From the NCBI GenBank assembly GCA_947259505.1, contig CAMYLT010000004.1:100259-164258 (forward strand): a stretch of 64,000 nt of DNA, in the 5' to 3' direction. Under the pieces are notes generated by a model. The model ran no database searches, was not told the origin of the DNA, and saw only the letters and a list, made by a program, of their open reading frames with translations. The DNA comes from an uncultured Porticoccus sp. Lineage in GTDB: Bacteria; Pseudomonadota; Gammaproteobacteria; Pseudomonadales; Porticoccaceae. The number at the start of each line of letters is the position of its first letter. Within the stretch, counting starts at the first letter, position 1. Position numbers and translations under genes: made by a program. Of this stretch, positions 17,626 to 26,096 are shown piece by piece.

Positions 17626-18706
17626 GCCGATCCAACAAAACTGCCTAACCCGCTTCCTCAGAAATCCTGACGATGAAGCTCCCAACTTTTCCTTAAACGA
17701 ATGGCAGCTACTCTTTCGCGAGTCGCGTCGTACCAATTTGTTATGTCGAATTGCTTACCTGACCAAACAAAAAAAGCTTTTAGGTTACCTTCCCGAAAGA
17801 CTCAGGGAGCACTTAATAAGTGCCGAACTCCTAGCAAGCACCAACTTGCGCTCAGTAAAGTGGGAAGTCATACAAATTTATAAGGCGTTAAGTGAATCAA
17901 AAATCCCCTTTGCATTACTCAAAGGCGCAGCTTACGTGATGAGACAAAGCGAAGCATCACATGGTCGCTTATTTGGAGATGTTGATATTCTTGTCAGAAA
18001 AGAACACTTAAAGGAAGCGGAAAGAGCCCTTATAAAACACGGCTGGTTTGGCACGAAGATAGATCCTTACGATCAGAAATACTACCGCACATGGATGCAT
18101 GAACTCCCCCCCCTGAAGAATCTAAAAAGACAAACAGATTTAGATGTACACCATACAATTTTGCCACCAACCGCCACTATCAAACCGGATATTCACAAAA
18201 TCTGGCAATCTTCAGAACCCATACCCGGCTATCCAGGCATGTATGTTTTATCGCCCATTGACATGGTATTGCACAGTGCAACTCACCTGTTTCATGAAGG
18301 AAGTTTTGACCAAGGACTTCGTGATATCGTCGACCTGGATGCCTTGCTAAGGGAAGGCTCACAGAAAATTCCGAACTTTTGGCAAGAACTTATGGCAAGA
18401 GCTGAGTTGCTAGAGTTATCTCGACCACTCTATTACGGGCTTCGCTATTGCAAGTTGCTTCTAGGCACACCAATAGCCCTAGAAGACTGCGAGCTCCGCT
18501 CTTATAAGATCGCCCCCCCAGCACTCACCAGGCTTATCATGGACAAACTATTACTGAAGGCCATGACGCCAAACTACATTGGAAACAAACCTCGCCTATT
18601 AGGACTAACCCAGTTTATTTTGTTTGTTAGATCCCATTATCTGCGTATGCCGTTGAAGCTTTTGATACCCCATCTTTTACGGAAAGCCATCAAGCCCGAC
18701 ACGTAA
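17618..18706 (+). CDS. Nucleotidyltransferase-family protein (PF14907-like)
   Basis: A protein of 362 residues with the nucleotidyltransferase fold seen beside HprK-related kinases and in some lasso-peptide clusters. The key motif is FALLKGAAYVMRQ, then GRLFGDVDILVRKEHLKEAERAL, where D-x-D should bind metal. A downstream Asp-containing strand is RQTDLDVHHTILPP. The rest is helical (MVLHSATHLFHEGSF, RDIVDLDALLRE). The start overlaps the kinase gene by 8 bases, so the two are translationally coupled. The acceptor is unknown; a peptide or protein modified with a nucleotide or phosphate is the obvious guess. Confidence 0.85.
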   Translation: MHEPIQQNCLTRFLRNPDDEAPNFSLNEWQLLFRESRRTNLLCRIAYLTKQKKLLGYLPERLREHLISAELLASTNLRSVKWEVIQIYKALSESKIPFALLKGAAYVMRQSEASHGRLFGDVDILVRKEHLKEAERALIKHGWFGTKIDPYDQKYYRTWMHELPPLKNLKRQTDLDVHHTILPPTATIKPDIHKIWQSSEPIPGYPGMYVLSPIDMVLHSATHLFHEGSFDQGLRDIVDLDALLREGSQKIPNFWQELMARAELLELSRPLYYGLRYCKLLLGTPIALEDCELRSYKIAPPALTRLIMDKLLLKAMTPNYIGNKPRLLGLTQFILFVRSHYLRMPLKLLIPHLLRKAIKPDT

Positions 18707-18727
18707 ATTTCTTAAGTCACGATGAAA

Positions 18728-18940
18728 CTAGGAGATATGAAGCTTATTCAACGTCCTGCTGAGAACATCTAATTTAATGAAACAGCCGAAAATCATCACC
18801 GCCAACCCTGCATTAAAGAGTGTCAATATCTCAAAACCAAGAAAATAGTAATTGCCGCTCAGACGAACAAACGTAGACAGAACGCAAAGCAACACCCCTG
18901 CATAACCAACCAGACTCGATACAATCGATACAAATTTCAC
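18728..18940 (-). CDS. Small two-helix membrane protein, unknown function
   Basis: A 70-residue frame with two membrane helices: an N-terminal one (VSIVSSLVGYAGVLLCVLSTFV) and a second (ILTLFNAGLAVMIFGCFIKL), then a short polar tail. The GTG start at 18940 has a strong GGGAGAGG ribosome-binding site about 5 bases upstream, which is why I call it real. It runs opposite to its neighbours, with its 3' end facing the nucleotidyltransferase gene and its 5' end facing the ATPase gene. No family recognised. Confidence 0.6.
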   Translation of the reverse strand: MKFVSIVSSLVGYAGVLLCVLSTFVRLSGNYYFLGFEILTLFNAGLAVMIFGCFIKLDVLSRTLNKLHIS

Positions 18941-19039
18941 TAACCTCTCCCTTCTAAATTCACTTAGAGTTCAAGCTGCCATTAGTGTTTATCATAACCA
19001 TTTACGGCAAGAACTTTCCACAAAAGAAAATCCATTAAG

Positions 19040-19068
19040 TTGCTGATTTTACTTGCTCAATTTATACT
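19040..19068 (+). promoter_or_regulatory. Sigma-70-type promoter of the XrtA ATPase gene
   Basis: TTGCTG (19040-19045) and TATACT (19063-19068) are separated by 17 bases, 44 bases upstream of the ATG at 19112. It is a good match for a housekeeping promoter and suggests the ATPase is transcribed separately from the upstream cassette. Confidence 0.55.
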
Positions 19069-19111
19069 GCATTGACCGCCAACATATTGATAAACCTCGG
19101 CCCGGATAAAT

Positions 19112-20311
19112 ATGTACGAACAATTTTACGACCTCAAGGCCGAACCCTTCCGCTTGAGTCCCGATCATAGATTTTGCTTTAACCACAAGAGCTATGCAAA
19201 AGCAAAAGCATACATGCAGTATGCTTTCCAGCGCGCCGAAGGATTTGTCATGATTACAGGCAGGCCTGGAACTGGCAAAACCACACTGGTAAGCGATCTC
19301 ATTGAAAGCCTTCGCCAAGATCAGGTTACAGTGGGAATGTTGGTCTGCACTCAGCTAGGTGCTGACGATCTCTTAAGAATGGTCGCTGATACTTTTGGTC
19401 TTCCATCAAATACGGAGCACAAATCACAGCTTTTACAACAGCTCACCAAACTTTTCGTCAATGGCTACAAATCAGGTAAACGGGCATTATTAATCATCGA
19501 CGAAGCACAGGATCTATCCACTGGTGCACTAGAAGAGCTGCGTCTTTTAACGAATTTGCAAATAAACAGGGAACCTCTTCTTCAAATTTTCCTTCTCGGA
19601 CAAGAAGAACTTCGAAATATCGTGCAACAGCCAAACATGGAACAAGTCCACCAGAGACTTGTGGCCGCATGCCACCTCGCATCACTTACAGAAGATGAAA
19701 CCAAATCTTACATCAAGCACAGACTCTGCCAAGTAGGCTGGCAAAACGATCCTGCGATTAGCGAAGCTGTTTACCCCGTGATTCACAAGGTAAGTCAAGG
19801 AATTCCTAGAAGAATCAACATGATTTGCAGCCGACTGTTTCTCCATGGCTGCGTTGAAGAGCTTCACCAAATAGGGATAAACGATGCAAAAATTGTTCTC
19901 TCAGAGATCGATCAAGAACAACTGACTTCAAGAGAGTTACCCTCAGAACTCGACTTCACTGTCCCTGATATATATGAAGCAAGCAAGCTCACGACAGAGC
20001 ATCAGGGTGAACTTAAAAAAAAAATAATTGATCCACAGCCATATACCTCCCCCCCGGTCGCACCGGAGCTTTCTCTAACACCAATGGATTCCCAAGTTAA
20101 AGAAGAGTCTCTCAGCGTTGATGACTTTGACGGATCAGTTTCTTCTGAAAAATATACCGGGCCTGATACCCGAAAAAAGGAACGACGCTCTTATAATGAC
20201 AGGAGGGCGGCAGTTCGTTACGAACCCGGCAAAAAAGACCGCCGCCAAAACCCGGGGCGAAGAGGAAAAGACAAAAAGACCGGCAAGTTTCCTTGGCAAT
20301 TCTGGGTTTGA
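19112..20311 (+). CDS. XrtA/PEP-CTERM-associated AAA ATPase (ExeA-like)
   Basis: A cytoplasmic AAA ATPase of 399 residues, starting MYEQFYDLKAEPFRLSPDHRF as ExeA-like proteins do. Walker A is GRPGTGKTT (K56), Walker B is ALLIIDEAQDLS (D130), and a sensor region is LLGQEELRNIV. After residue 290 it has a tail ending in an Arg/Lys/Asp-rich segment (RKKERRSYNDRRAAVRY, GKKDRRQNPGRRGKDKK), not part of the ATPase fold. This ATPase family is a regular member of XrtA exopolysaccharide loci, where it usually sits in the export operon; here it is at the far end of the locus. Confidence 0.92.
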   Translation: MYEQFYDLKAEPFRLSPDHRFCFNHKSYAKAKAYMQYAFQRAEGFVMITGRPGTGKTTLVSDLIESLRQDQVTVGMLVCTQLGADDLLRMVADTFGLPSNTEHKSQLLQQLTKLFVNGYKSGKRALLIIDEAQDLSTGALEELRLLTNLQINREPLLQIFLLGQEELRNIVQQPNMEQVHQRLVAACHLASLTEDETKSYIKHRLCQVGWQNDPAISEAVYPVIHKVSQGIPRRINMICSRLFLHGCVEELHQIGINDAKIVLSEIDQEQLTSRELPSELDFTVPDIYEASKLTTEHQGELKKKIIDPQPYTSPPVAPELSLTPMDSQVKEESLSVDDFDGSVSSEKYTGPDTRKKERRSYNDRRAAVRYEPGKKDRRQNPGRRGKDKKTGKFPWQFWV

Positions 20312-20394
20312 CACAAAGAAAGGTAGGACTAACAACGCCGCCATTAAAAACTGATATCTTGATAAACATCATTTTTCGCATACGAGGAACCAAA

Positions 20395-21672
20395 GTGCAC
20401 GTCGAACAAGCAACCTCCAAACAGCTGCAACAATGGTACGAAGAACTTACCGCCAAACACCAGTCATTTGTCGTAGGCGGCCTCAATCTCGACCTCACCC
20501 GGGGCAAACCCTCGGCCAGCCAGCTGTCGCTGGCCAATGAACTGGACGGCGCCCTCGGCGGCAACTTCCTCTCTGACGACGGCACCGACACCCGCAATTA
20601 CGGCGGCATTGACGGCCTGCCGGGCATGAAGAAACTGGCTGCGGAGATTCTCGGCAGCAAGCCCGAAGAGGTACTGATTGGCGGCAACAGCAGTCTGACA
20701 CTGATGTATTTCTCCATCCTGTTTGCCTGGCAGTTTGGCCTCAACGGTCCCGGCTCCGCCTGGCGCGACGAGCCTGCCGTCAAATTCCTCTGCCCGGTGC
20801 CCGGCTACGACCGTCACTTTGCCATCTGCGAAGAGTTCGGCATCGAGATGATCAATGTGCCGATGGATGACAACGGCCCGGATATGGACGCGGTAGAAGC
20901 ACTGATCCGCGACGACCAGTCCATCAAAGGCATCTGGTGCGTGCCGAAGTACTCCAACCCCACCGGCTGCATATACAGCGCAGATACCGTGGAGCGCTTG
21001 GCGAAGCTCGGCAACATTGCCTCAGCTAACTTCCGCGTCTTTTACGACAATGCGTATGTGGTTCATGACCTGACCGACACCCCGGCCGAGCTACCCAACA
21101 TCATGGATTACTGCCGCCAACACGGCACAGAAGATTCCGTGCTGCAATTCGGGTCCACCTCAAAAGTCACCTTTGCCGGTGCAGGCGTTGCGTTCATGGC
21201 CTGCTCTGCCAACAATCTGAAGGCCCTGAAAAATCACTTGGGTATTGCCACCATTGGTCCTGACAAGGTCAACCAATTGCGTCATCTCAGGGTGATCGCC
21301 AGCATGGATCAGCTGCGCGCTCACATGATGAAGCATGCCGAATTGTTGTGTCCCCGCTTTGACTGTGTACTGAAACATCTACAAGACAGTTTTGGCTCCT
21401 CTGACCTGGGCCAATGGAGCACACCTACCGGTGGTTACTTCATTTCTTTCGATACCCGCCCCGGACTGGCCAGCGAGGTTGTGAAATTAGCCGCCGAGGC
21501 AGGGGTCAAATTGACGCCGGCAGGGGCCACATTCCCCTACGGAAAAGACCCCGAGGACCGCAATATTCGCCTGGCACCGTCTTTCCCCACGGTGAAAGAT
21601 ATCGACAAGGCTATGGCAGTATTTTGTAATGCCGTGAAACTGGCCTCTGTGAGCCAACGCCTTAAGCGCTAA
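20395..21672 (+). CDS. PLP-dependent aminotransferase, class I/II fold (PF12897-like)
   Basis: A fold-type I aminotransferase of 425 residues. Landmarks: YGGIDGLPGMKKLAAEILG, a Gly/Asn loop IGGNSSLTLMYF, WCVPKYSNPTGCIYS, the pyridoxal-phosphate lysine in FGSTSKVTFAGAG, and a C-terminal Arg region EDRNIRLAPSFP. It belongs to the alanine-glyoxylate/aspartate-type group; the substrate is not clear. I start at the GTG at 20395, which has GAGGAA about 6 bases upstream; an ATG 34 codons earlier would overlap the ATPase gene with unrelated sequence. Base composition appears to shift to G+C-rich here, marking the end of the exopolysaccharide locus. Confidence 0.85.
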   Translation: MHVEQATSKQLQQWYEELTAKHQSFVVGGLNLDLTRGKPSASQLSLANELDGALGGNFLSDDGTDTRNYGGIDGLPGMKKLAAEILGSKPEEVLIGGNSSLTLMYFSILFAWQFGLNGPGSAWRDEPAVKFLCPVPGYDRHFAICEEFGIEMINVPMDDNGPDMDAVEALIRDDQSIKGIWCVPKYSNPTGCIYSADTVERLAKLGNIASANFRVFYDNAYVVHDLTDTPAELPNIMDYCRQHGTEDSVLQFGSTSKVTFAGAGVAFMACSANNLKALKNHLGIATIGPDKVNQLRHLRVIASMDQLRAHMMKHAELLCPRFDCVLKHLQDSFGSSDLGQWSTPTGGYFISFDTRPGLASEVVKLAAEAGVKLTPAGATFPYGKDPEDRNIRLAPSFPTVKDIDKAMAVFCNAVKLASVSQRLKR

Positions 21673-21686
21673 CCTTTACCGGCCAA

Positions 21687-21718
21687 TAAAAAAGGGCAGC
21701 CTAAGCTGCCCTTTTTTA
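21687..21718. terminator. Bidirectional rho-independent terminator
   Basis: GGGCAGC and GCTGCCC (21694-21711) form a 7-base stem with a CTAA loop, flanked by a run of A on the left and T on the right. It serves the aminotransferase gene on the plus strand and the convergent DUF1820 gene on the minus strand. Confidence 0.9.
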
Positions 21719-21739
21719 TATCGATCGGCCTTTAAGGCC

Positions 21740-22075
21740 TCATTCACCTTTGGGTCTCGGCACCACATTCGGGTAGGGGAAAGGCGTAACATTACTGCTA
21801 CCTTTAACTTCTCTAACCTTACAGGCGCCCTCTTTTTCCACCTCATCAATTCGCACTACCGAGTGCAAGGGAATAAAGCTGCGCTTGACCGAGGAAAACT
21901 CGTTTTTTAACTTTTCTTCGGCGGGATCGACAATCATCTGGGTGCGCTCACCGAATACAAATTCCTCGACTTCCAGAAAACCCCACAGGTCGCTCTGGTA
22001 GACTTGGCGGGCATAGACTTCATACATCTCGCCCTGGTTGAGGAACATGATTTTATAAATTGGGGCTAACGCCAT
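21740..22075 (-). CDS. DUF1820 family protein
   Basis: A protein of 111 residues matching the DUF1820 family of gammaproteobacteria: [36 protein letters not shown], then [12 protein letters not shown] and [18 protein letters not shown]. There is no signal peptide or membrane segment. The function is unknown in the family. It is divergent from miaB, which is also its neighbour in pseudomonads. Confidence 0.9.
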   Translation of the reverse strand: MALAPIYKIMFLNQGEMYEVYARQVYQSDLWGFLEVEEFVFGERTQMIVDPAEEKLKNEFSSVKRSFIPLHSVVRIDEVEKEGACKVREVKGSSNVTPFPYPNVVPRPKGE

Positions 22076-22183
22076 AGAATTTGCCTGTCCACCGATTCAT
22101 CAAGGGGGCGAGAGAATACCACAATTTGGGCAAATCTCATCCAATCCGATCACATGCGTATGGGCTTCCCTGACGCCGACCGC

Positions 22184-22189
22184 TATAAT
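22184..22189 (+). promoter_or_regulatory. -10 element of the miaB promoter
   Basis: A perfect TATAAT lies 49 bases before the ATG at 22238. No convincing -35 is seen 16 to 18 bases upstream. Its position inside the longest possible miaB reading frame supports the shorter start. Confidence 0.4.
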
Positions 22190-22237
22190 GCGCAGCCCGA
22201 TCAATTGCTCACAAATCAACCAACTGCGTCAGAAACC

Positions 22238-23578
22238 ATGTCCGAACAAAAGGTAAAGAAGCTGCATATCGTCACCCACGGTTGCCAGATGAACGAATAC
22301 GATTCATCCCGCATGCGCGACCTGCTGGGAGACAGCTACCAGATGGTCACTACGGAAAATCCGGAAGAGGCCGACGTGCTGCTGCTCAATACCTGTTCGA
22401 TCCGGGAAAAAGCCCAGGACAAGGTGTTTCACCAGCTGGGCCGCTGGCGCCACCTGAAGGAGCGCAACCCCGATCTGCTGATCGGCGTGGGCGGTTGTGT
22501 TGCCAGCCAGGAGGGCGATGCTATCGCCAAACGGGCGCCCTACGTGGACCTGGTGTTCGGTCCCCAGACATTGCACCGCCTGCCGGAGATGATCGCCGAA
22601 CGCAAGCAGGGGGACGGCACCACCATCGTCGATATCAGCTTTCCGGAAATCGAAAAATTCGATCGCCTACCACAACCAGACGCCGACGGGGTCAGCGCCT
22701 TTGTGTCCATCATGGAGGGCTGCTCCAAGTACTGCACATTCTGCGTGGTGCCCTATACCCGCGGCGAAGAAGTCAGTCGTCCCGCAGCGGACATCCTGGC
22801 GGAGGTAGCTCACCTGGCAGGCCAAGGTGTACGTGAAATCAACCTGCTGGGGCAGAACGTTAACGCCTATCGCGGCGAGATGCCCGACAACCATATCTGT
22901 GACCTGGCGGAATTGATTACCTATGTGGCAGAAATTGAAGGTATCGACCGCATCCGTTTTACCACCTCACACCCAATGGAATTCTCCGACAGCCTGATTG
23001 CCGTCTACGCTCAAGTGCCGGAACTGGTGAGCCATTTGCACCTGCCCGTACAAAGCGGCTCCGACCGCGTGCTGGCGGCCATGAAACGCGGCCACACCAC
23101 GCTGGAGTACAAGTCGAAAATTCGTAAACTCCGTCAGATTCGCCCGGATATCAGCATTTCCTCGGATTTTATCGTCGGCTTTCCCGGAGAAACGGAAAAA
23201 GACTTTGAGAACACCATGAGGCTAATCGAGGACATCGGCTTTGACCACAGCTTCAGCTTTGTTTACAGCGCCCGCCCCGGCACCCCCGCGGCGGATCTGC
23301 CCGATGACACACCGGAAGATCTGAAGAAACAGCGCTTACAGATTCTGCAAAACCGCATTCAACAGAATGCCATGCGCATCAGCGAAGCCATGGTGGGCAC
23401 TCAGCAAACCGTGCTGGTCACCGGCATCTCCAAGAAGGATCCTGGCCAATTACAGGGACGCACTGAAAACAACCGGGTGGTTAATTTCTCCTGTAATGAC
23501 CGGGCACTGGTCGGCAGCTTTCTTCAACTGACCATCACAGAAGCCCTACCAAACTCGCTTCGCGGCCAACTCAGCTGA
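22238..23578 (+). CDS. miaB: tRNA-2-methylthio-N6-dimethylallyladenosine synthase
   Basis: A radical-SAM methylthiotransferase of 446 residues that adds the ms2 group to i6A37 of tRNAs reading U-starting codons. The N-terminal cluster Cys are in [23 protein letters not shown] and GGCVASQEG. The radical-SAM triad is in [17 protein letters not shown], followed by LLGQNVNAY and HLPVQSGSD, with a C-terminal TRAM domain ([25 protein letters not shown]). I start at MSEQKVKK (22238); the 28 extra upstream codons contain the promoter. It heads the miaB-phoH-ybeY-corC-lnt group. Confidence 0.97.
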   Translation: MSEQKVKKLHIVTHGCQMNEYDSSRMRDLLGDSYQMVTTENPEEADVLLLNTCSIREKAQDKVFHQLGRWRHLKERNPDLLIGVGGCVASQEGDAIAKRAPYVDLVFGPQTLHRLPEMIAERKQGDGTTIVDISFPEIEKFDRLPQPDADGVSAFVSIMEGCSKYCTFCVVPYTRGEEVSRPAADILAEVAHLAGQGVREINLLGQNVNAYRGEMPDNHICDLAELITYVAEIEGIDRIRFTTSHPMEFSDSLIAVYAQVPELVSHLHLPVQSGSDRVLAAMKRGHTTLEYKSKIRKLRQIRPDISISSDFIVGFPGETEKDFENTMRLIEDIGFDHSFSFVYSARPGTPAADLPDDTPEDLKKQRLQILQNRIQQNAMRISEAMVGTQQTVLVTGISKKDPGQLQGRTENNRVVNFSCNDRALVGSFLQLTITEALPNSLRGQLS

Positions 23579-23714
23579 ACATTTAATAGCTTCATGCCAT
23601 ATACAAAAAGGAAAAAAGCCCCATTTTTGTATATAAACCGCTATTAAAAGTATTTTCAGTCCCACCCAAAGCGGATATGCTAAAGAGACATCATTGCCGC
23701 AGAGGGCGGCCTAT

Positions 23715-24749
23715 TTGGACAATTTGAATCAGCAAACAGCAACACATACCATCACTCTCGAGCCCAGCGATACTCGACGACTTGCAACACTCTGCGGACA
23801 GTTCGACGAACACCTAAAGCAAATTGAACAACGCCTGAATATCGAAATTCGCAACCGCGGTAACGTGTTTGCGCTCTACGGTGACAACGCCACGGCTCAG
23901 GCGGCCGGACAATTACTGCAAAATCTCTATCAGGAAACCACTTGCAAAGGCGATCTGACACCTGACCAGGTGCACCTTGCCATCCAGCAATCCAATACCG
24001 AGATGCCTATGGAACATTACGCCGCCAATACCGCCCCAATAAATCCCTCAAGCGGAGAAAATGTGGAGAGCTTTACCGTTATCCGCACCAAGAAAGGCAA
24101 CATCAAGCCGAGGGGCGCGAGCCAGCAAAAATATGTCCGCGCCATTCAAACCCACGACATCAACTTCGGCGTTGGCCCTGCGGGCACGGGAAAGACCTAC
24201 CTGGCCGTGGCTTGTGCGGTGGAATCGCTGTTGCGGGATGAGGTGGAGCGTATTCTGTTAGTACGCCCGGCGGTGGAGGCCGGAGAAAAACTGGGCTTTC
24301 TCCCCGGAGATCTGAGCCAGAAAGTGGACCCCTATCTGCGACCACTTTATGACGCCCTTTACGAAATGCTCGGCGTTGAGACCGTTGCCAAATTGATTGA
24401 TCGCAACGTCATTGAAGTAGCACCCCTCGCCTATATGCGCGGTCGCACACTGAGTAACTCTTACATTATTCTCGACGAGAGCCAGAACACCACCAAGGAG
24501 CAAATGAAAATGTTCCTCACCCGGATAGGCTTTGGCTCCACCGCCGTGATTACAGGTGACACCACCCAGATTGACCTGCCCCGTCGCAGCCAGTCCGGAT
24601 TGCTGCATGTCTGCCAGGTACTGAAAGACGTAGAAGACATCAGCTTCACCTTCTTTGGCTCCAAGGATGTGGTACGCCATTCGCTGGTCCAACAGATTGT
24701 GGATGCCTACGACAGCCACGAACAGGCTCAGGGCGACGAACCCAAGTGA
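23715..24749 (+). CDS. ybeZ: PhoH family ATPase (YbeZ)
   Basis: An RNA-linked P-loop ATPase of about 344 residues, partner of YbeY in rRNA quality control. The N-terminal KH-like part is ITLEPSDTRRLATLCGQFDEHLKQIEQRL. Walker A is GVGPAGTGKTYLAVACA, Walker B is IILDESQNTT, and the conserved VITGDTTQIDLPR follows. No ATG fits. The TTG at 23715 has AGAGGG eight bases upstream and is preferred; TTG at 23694 or 23724 is also possible. It overlaps ybeY by 4 bases. Confidence 0.93.
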   Translation: MDNLNQQTATHTITLEPSDTRRLATLCGQFDEHLKQIEQRLNIEIRNRGNVFALYGDNATAQAAGQLLQNLYQETTCKGDLTPDQVHLAIQQSNTEMPMEHYAANTAPINPSSGENVESFTVIRTKKGNIKPRGASQQKYVRAIQTHDINFGVGPAGTGKTYLAVACAVESLLRDEVERILLVRPAVEAGEKLGFLPGDLSQKVDPYLRPLYDALYEMLGVETVAKLIDRNVIEVAPLAYMRGRTLSNSYIILDESQNTTKEQMKMFLTRIGFGSTAVITGDTTQIDLPRRSQSGLLHVCQVLKDVEDISFTFFGSKDVVRHSLVQQIVDAYDSHEQAQGDEPK

Positions 24750-25219
24750 CACAACTGACCCTAGATATGGAAAATGCCTCTTCCTGCCAGCAAGCGCCAG
24801 CATACAAACAAGTCTATCAATGGGCTTCGGCCGCACTGCAAGAGCTTGGCCATGATGTTGAGCTGAGCGTGAGGATTGTTGATGCAGATGAAAGCGCCGA
24901 GCTCAATCAGCAATATCGCCATAAACAGGGGCCCACCAATGTGCTGTCTTTTCCAGCCGACCTGCCGGAAGACCTCAACCTCCCACTGTTGGGAGACTTG
25001 GTGATTTGTGCACCAGTGGTGGAGAGAGAAGCCACTGAGCAGTCCAAAAGCGCCTTAGCCCACTGGGCGCACATGGTCGTACACGGCTGCCTGCACCTGA
25101 TCGGTTACGACCACATTGCTGATGACGAGGCCGACGTGATGGAAACACTTGAAACCAATATACTGGTCGGCCTAGGATTTCCCCCTCCATACCAAGAGAC
25201 TCTATCCGAGAGCAACTGA
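24746..25219 (+). CDS. ybeY: Endoribonuclease YbeY (rRNA maturation)
   Basis: A metal-dependent endoribonuclease of 157 residues acting in 16S rRNA 3' maturation and ribosome quality control. The zinc-binding signature is HGCLHLIGYDH, preceded by the family segment ELNQQYRHKQGPTNVLSFP. The GTG start at 24746 overlaps the phoH stop (GTGA), so translation is coupled to its partner. The protein's N-terminus is slightly longer than in E. coli. Confidence 0.96.
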   Translation: MTQLTLDMENASSCQQAPAYKQVYQWASAALQELGHDVELSVRIVDADESAELNQQYRHKQGPTNVLSFPADLPEDLNLPLLGDLVICAPVVEREATEQSKSALAHWAHMVVHGCLHLIGYDHIADDEADVMETLETNILVGLGFPPPYQETLSESN

Positions 25220-25225
25220 CACCCC

Positions 25226-26062
25226 ATGACAGAAGACGACTCAAGTAGCCCGCAGGAAAAATCCTGGCTGGGCAAATTAGCCCACGCTTTTTCCGGCGAG
25301 CCACAGACCCGCGAAGAGCTGGCCAGCACACTTCGCGCTGCATACGACAATAAGATCATCGATCACGATGCCCTGGAAATTATCGAAGGGGCATTGCATG
25401 TCACCGACCAGCAGGTCCGTGAAATCATGATTCCCCGCTCACAGATGGTGGTCATCCAGCATAACGCCAGCCTTGAGGATATCCTCAAGCTGGTCATTGA
25501 ATCGAGCCATTCCCGCTTCCCGGTGATCGGCGAAAACGCCGATGACATTACCGGCATTCTGCTGGCGAAAGAATTATTACCACTGGTTCTCACTGGTCGT
25601 GAGAATTTCGACATAGCAAATGTCGTTCGTCCCGCTACCATTATCCCGGAGAGTAAACGCCTAAATGTGCTGTTGCGAGAATTCCGTGAGCAGCGCTACC
25701 ACATGGCTATTGTGGTCGACGAATATGGCGGTATCGCGGGCCTGATCACGATTGAAGACATTCTAGAAGAAATCGTCGGCGACATTGAGGATGAGACCGA
25801 TGAGGACGAGGGCGCCATGATCCGCCCCCAAGAGGACAACAGTTACCTAGTGGATGCACTGACCCCCATCGAAGACTTTAACGAGCATTTCGATACCGGC
25901 ATTAGCGATGAGGAATTTGACACCATTGGCGGGATTATCGTGCAGGCCTTTGGCCGTATGCCCAAAGTAGATGAATCCGTCAGAGTCGATAATTTTATTT
26001 TTCGGGTAGCCGAGGGAGACAACCGACAGGTGAAATTGCTGGAAATGCACATCGCAAGCTGA
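25226..26062 (+). CDS. corC: HlyC/CorC family CBS-domain protein
   Basis: A protein of 278 residues with two CBS domains ([24 protein letters not shown] and [20 protein letters not shown]) and a C-terminal CorC_HlyC domain ([33 protein letters not shown]). The acidic linker [11 protein letters not shown] separates them. It is the YbeX-type soluble form without the membrane DUF21 domain. YbeX has been linked to magnesium/cobalt efflux and to ribosome metabolism, in keeping with the neighbouring ybeZ and ybeY. Confidence 0.94.
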   Translation: MTEDDSSSPQEKSWLGKLAHAFSGEPQTREELASTLRAAYDNKIIDHDALEIIEGALHVTDQQVREIMIPRSQMVVIQHNASLEDILKLVIESSHSRFPVIGENADDITGILLAKELLPLVLTGRENFDIANVVRPATIIPESKRLNVLLREFREQRYHMAIVVDEYGGIAGLITIEDILEEIVGDIEDETDEDEGAMIRPQEDNSYLVDALTPIEDFNEHFDTGISDEEFDTIGGIIVQAFGRMPKVDESVRVDNFIFRVAEGDNRQVKLLEMHIAS

Positions 26063-26096
26063 CCCATTCTTAACCCACACAGACGACCTTGCCTTC

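Noticed and set aside
20112..20597. Minus-strand frame across the ATPase/aminotransferase junction
   Set aside because: No ribosome-binding site, low-complexity product, overlaps two supported genes.
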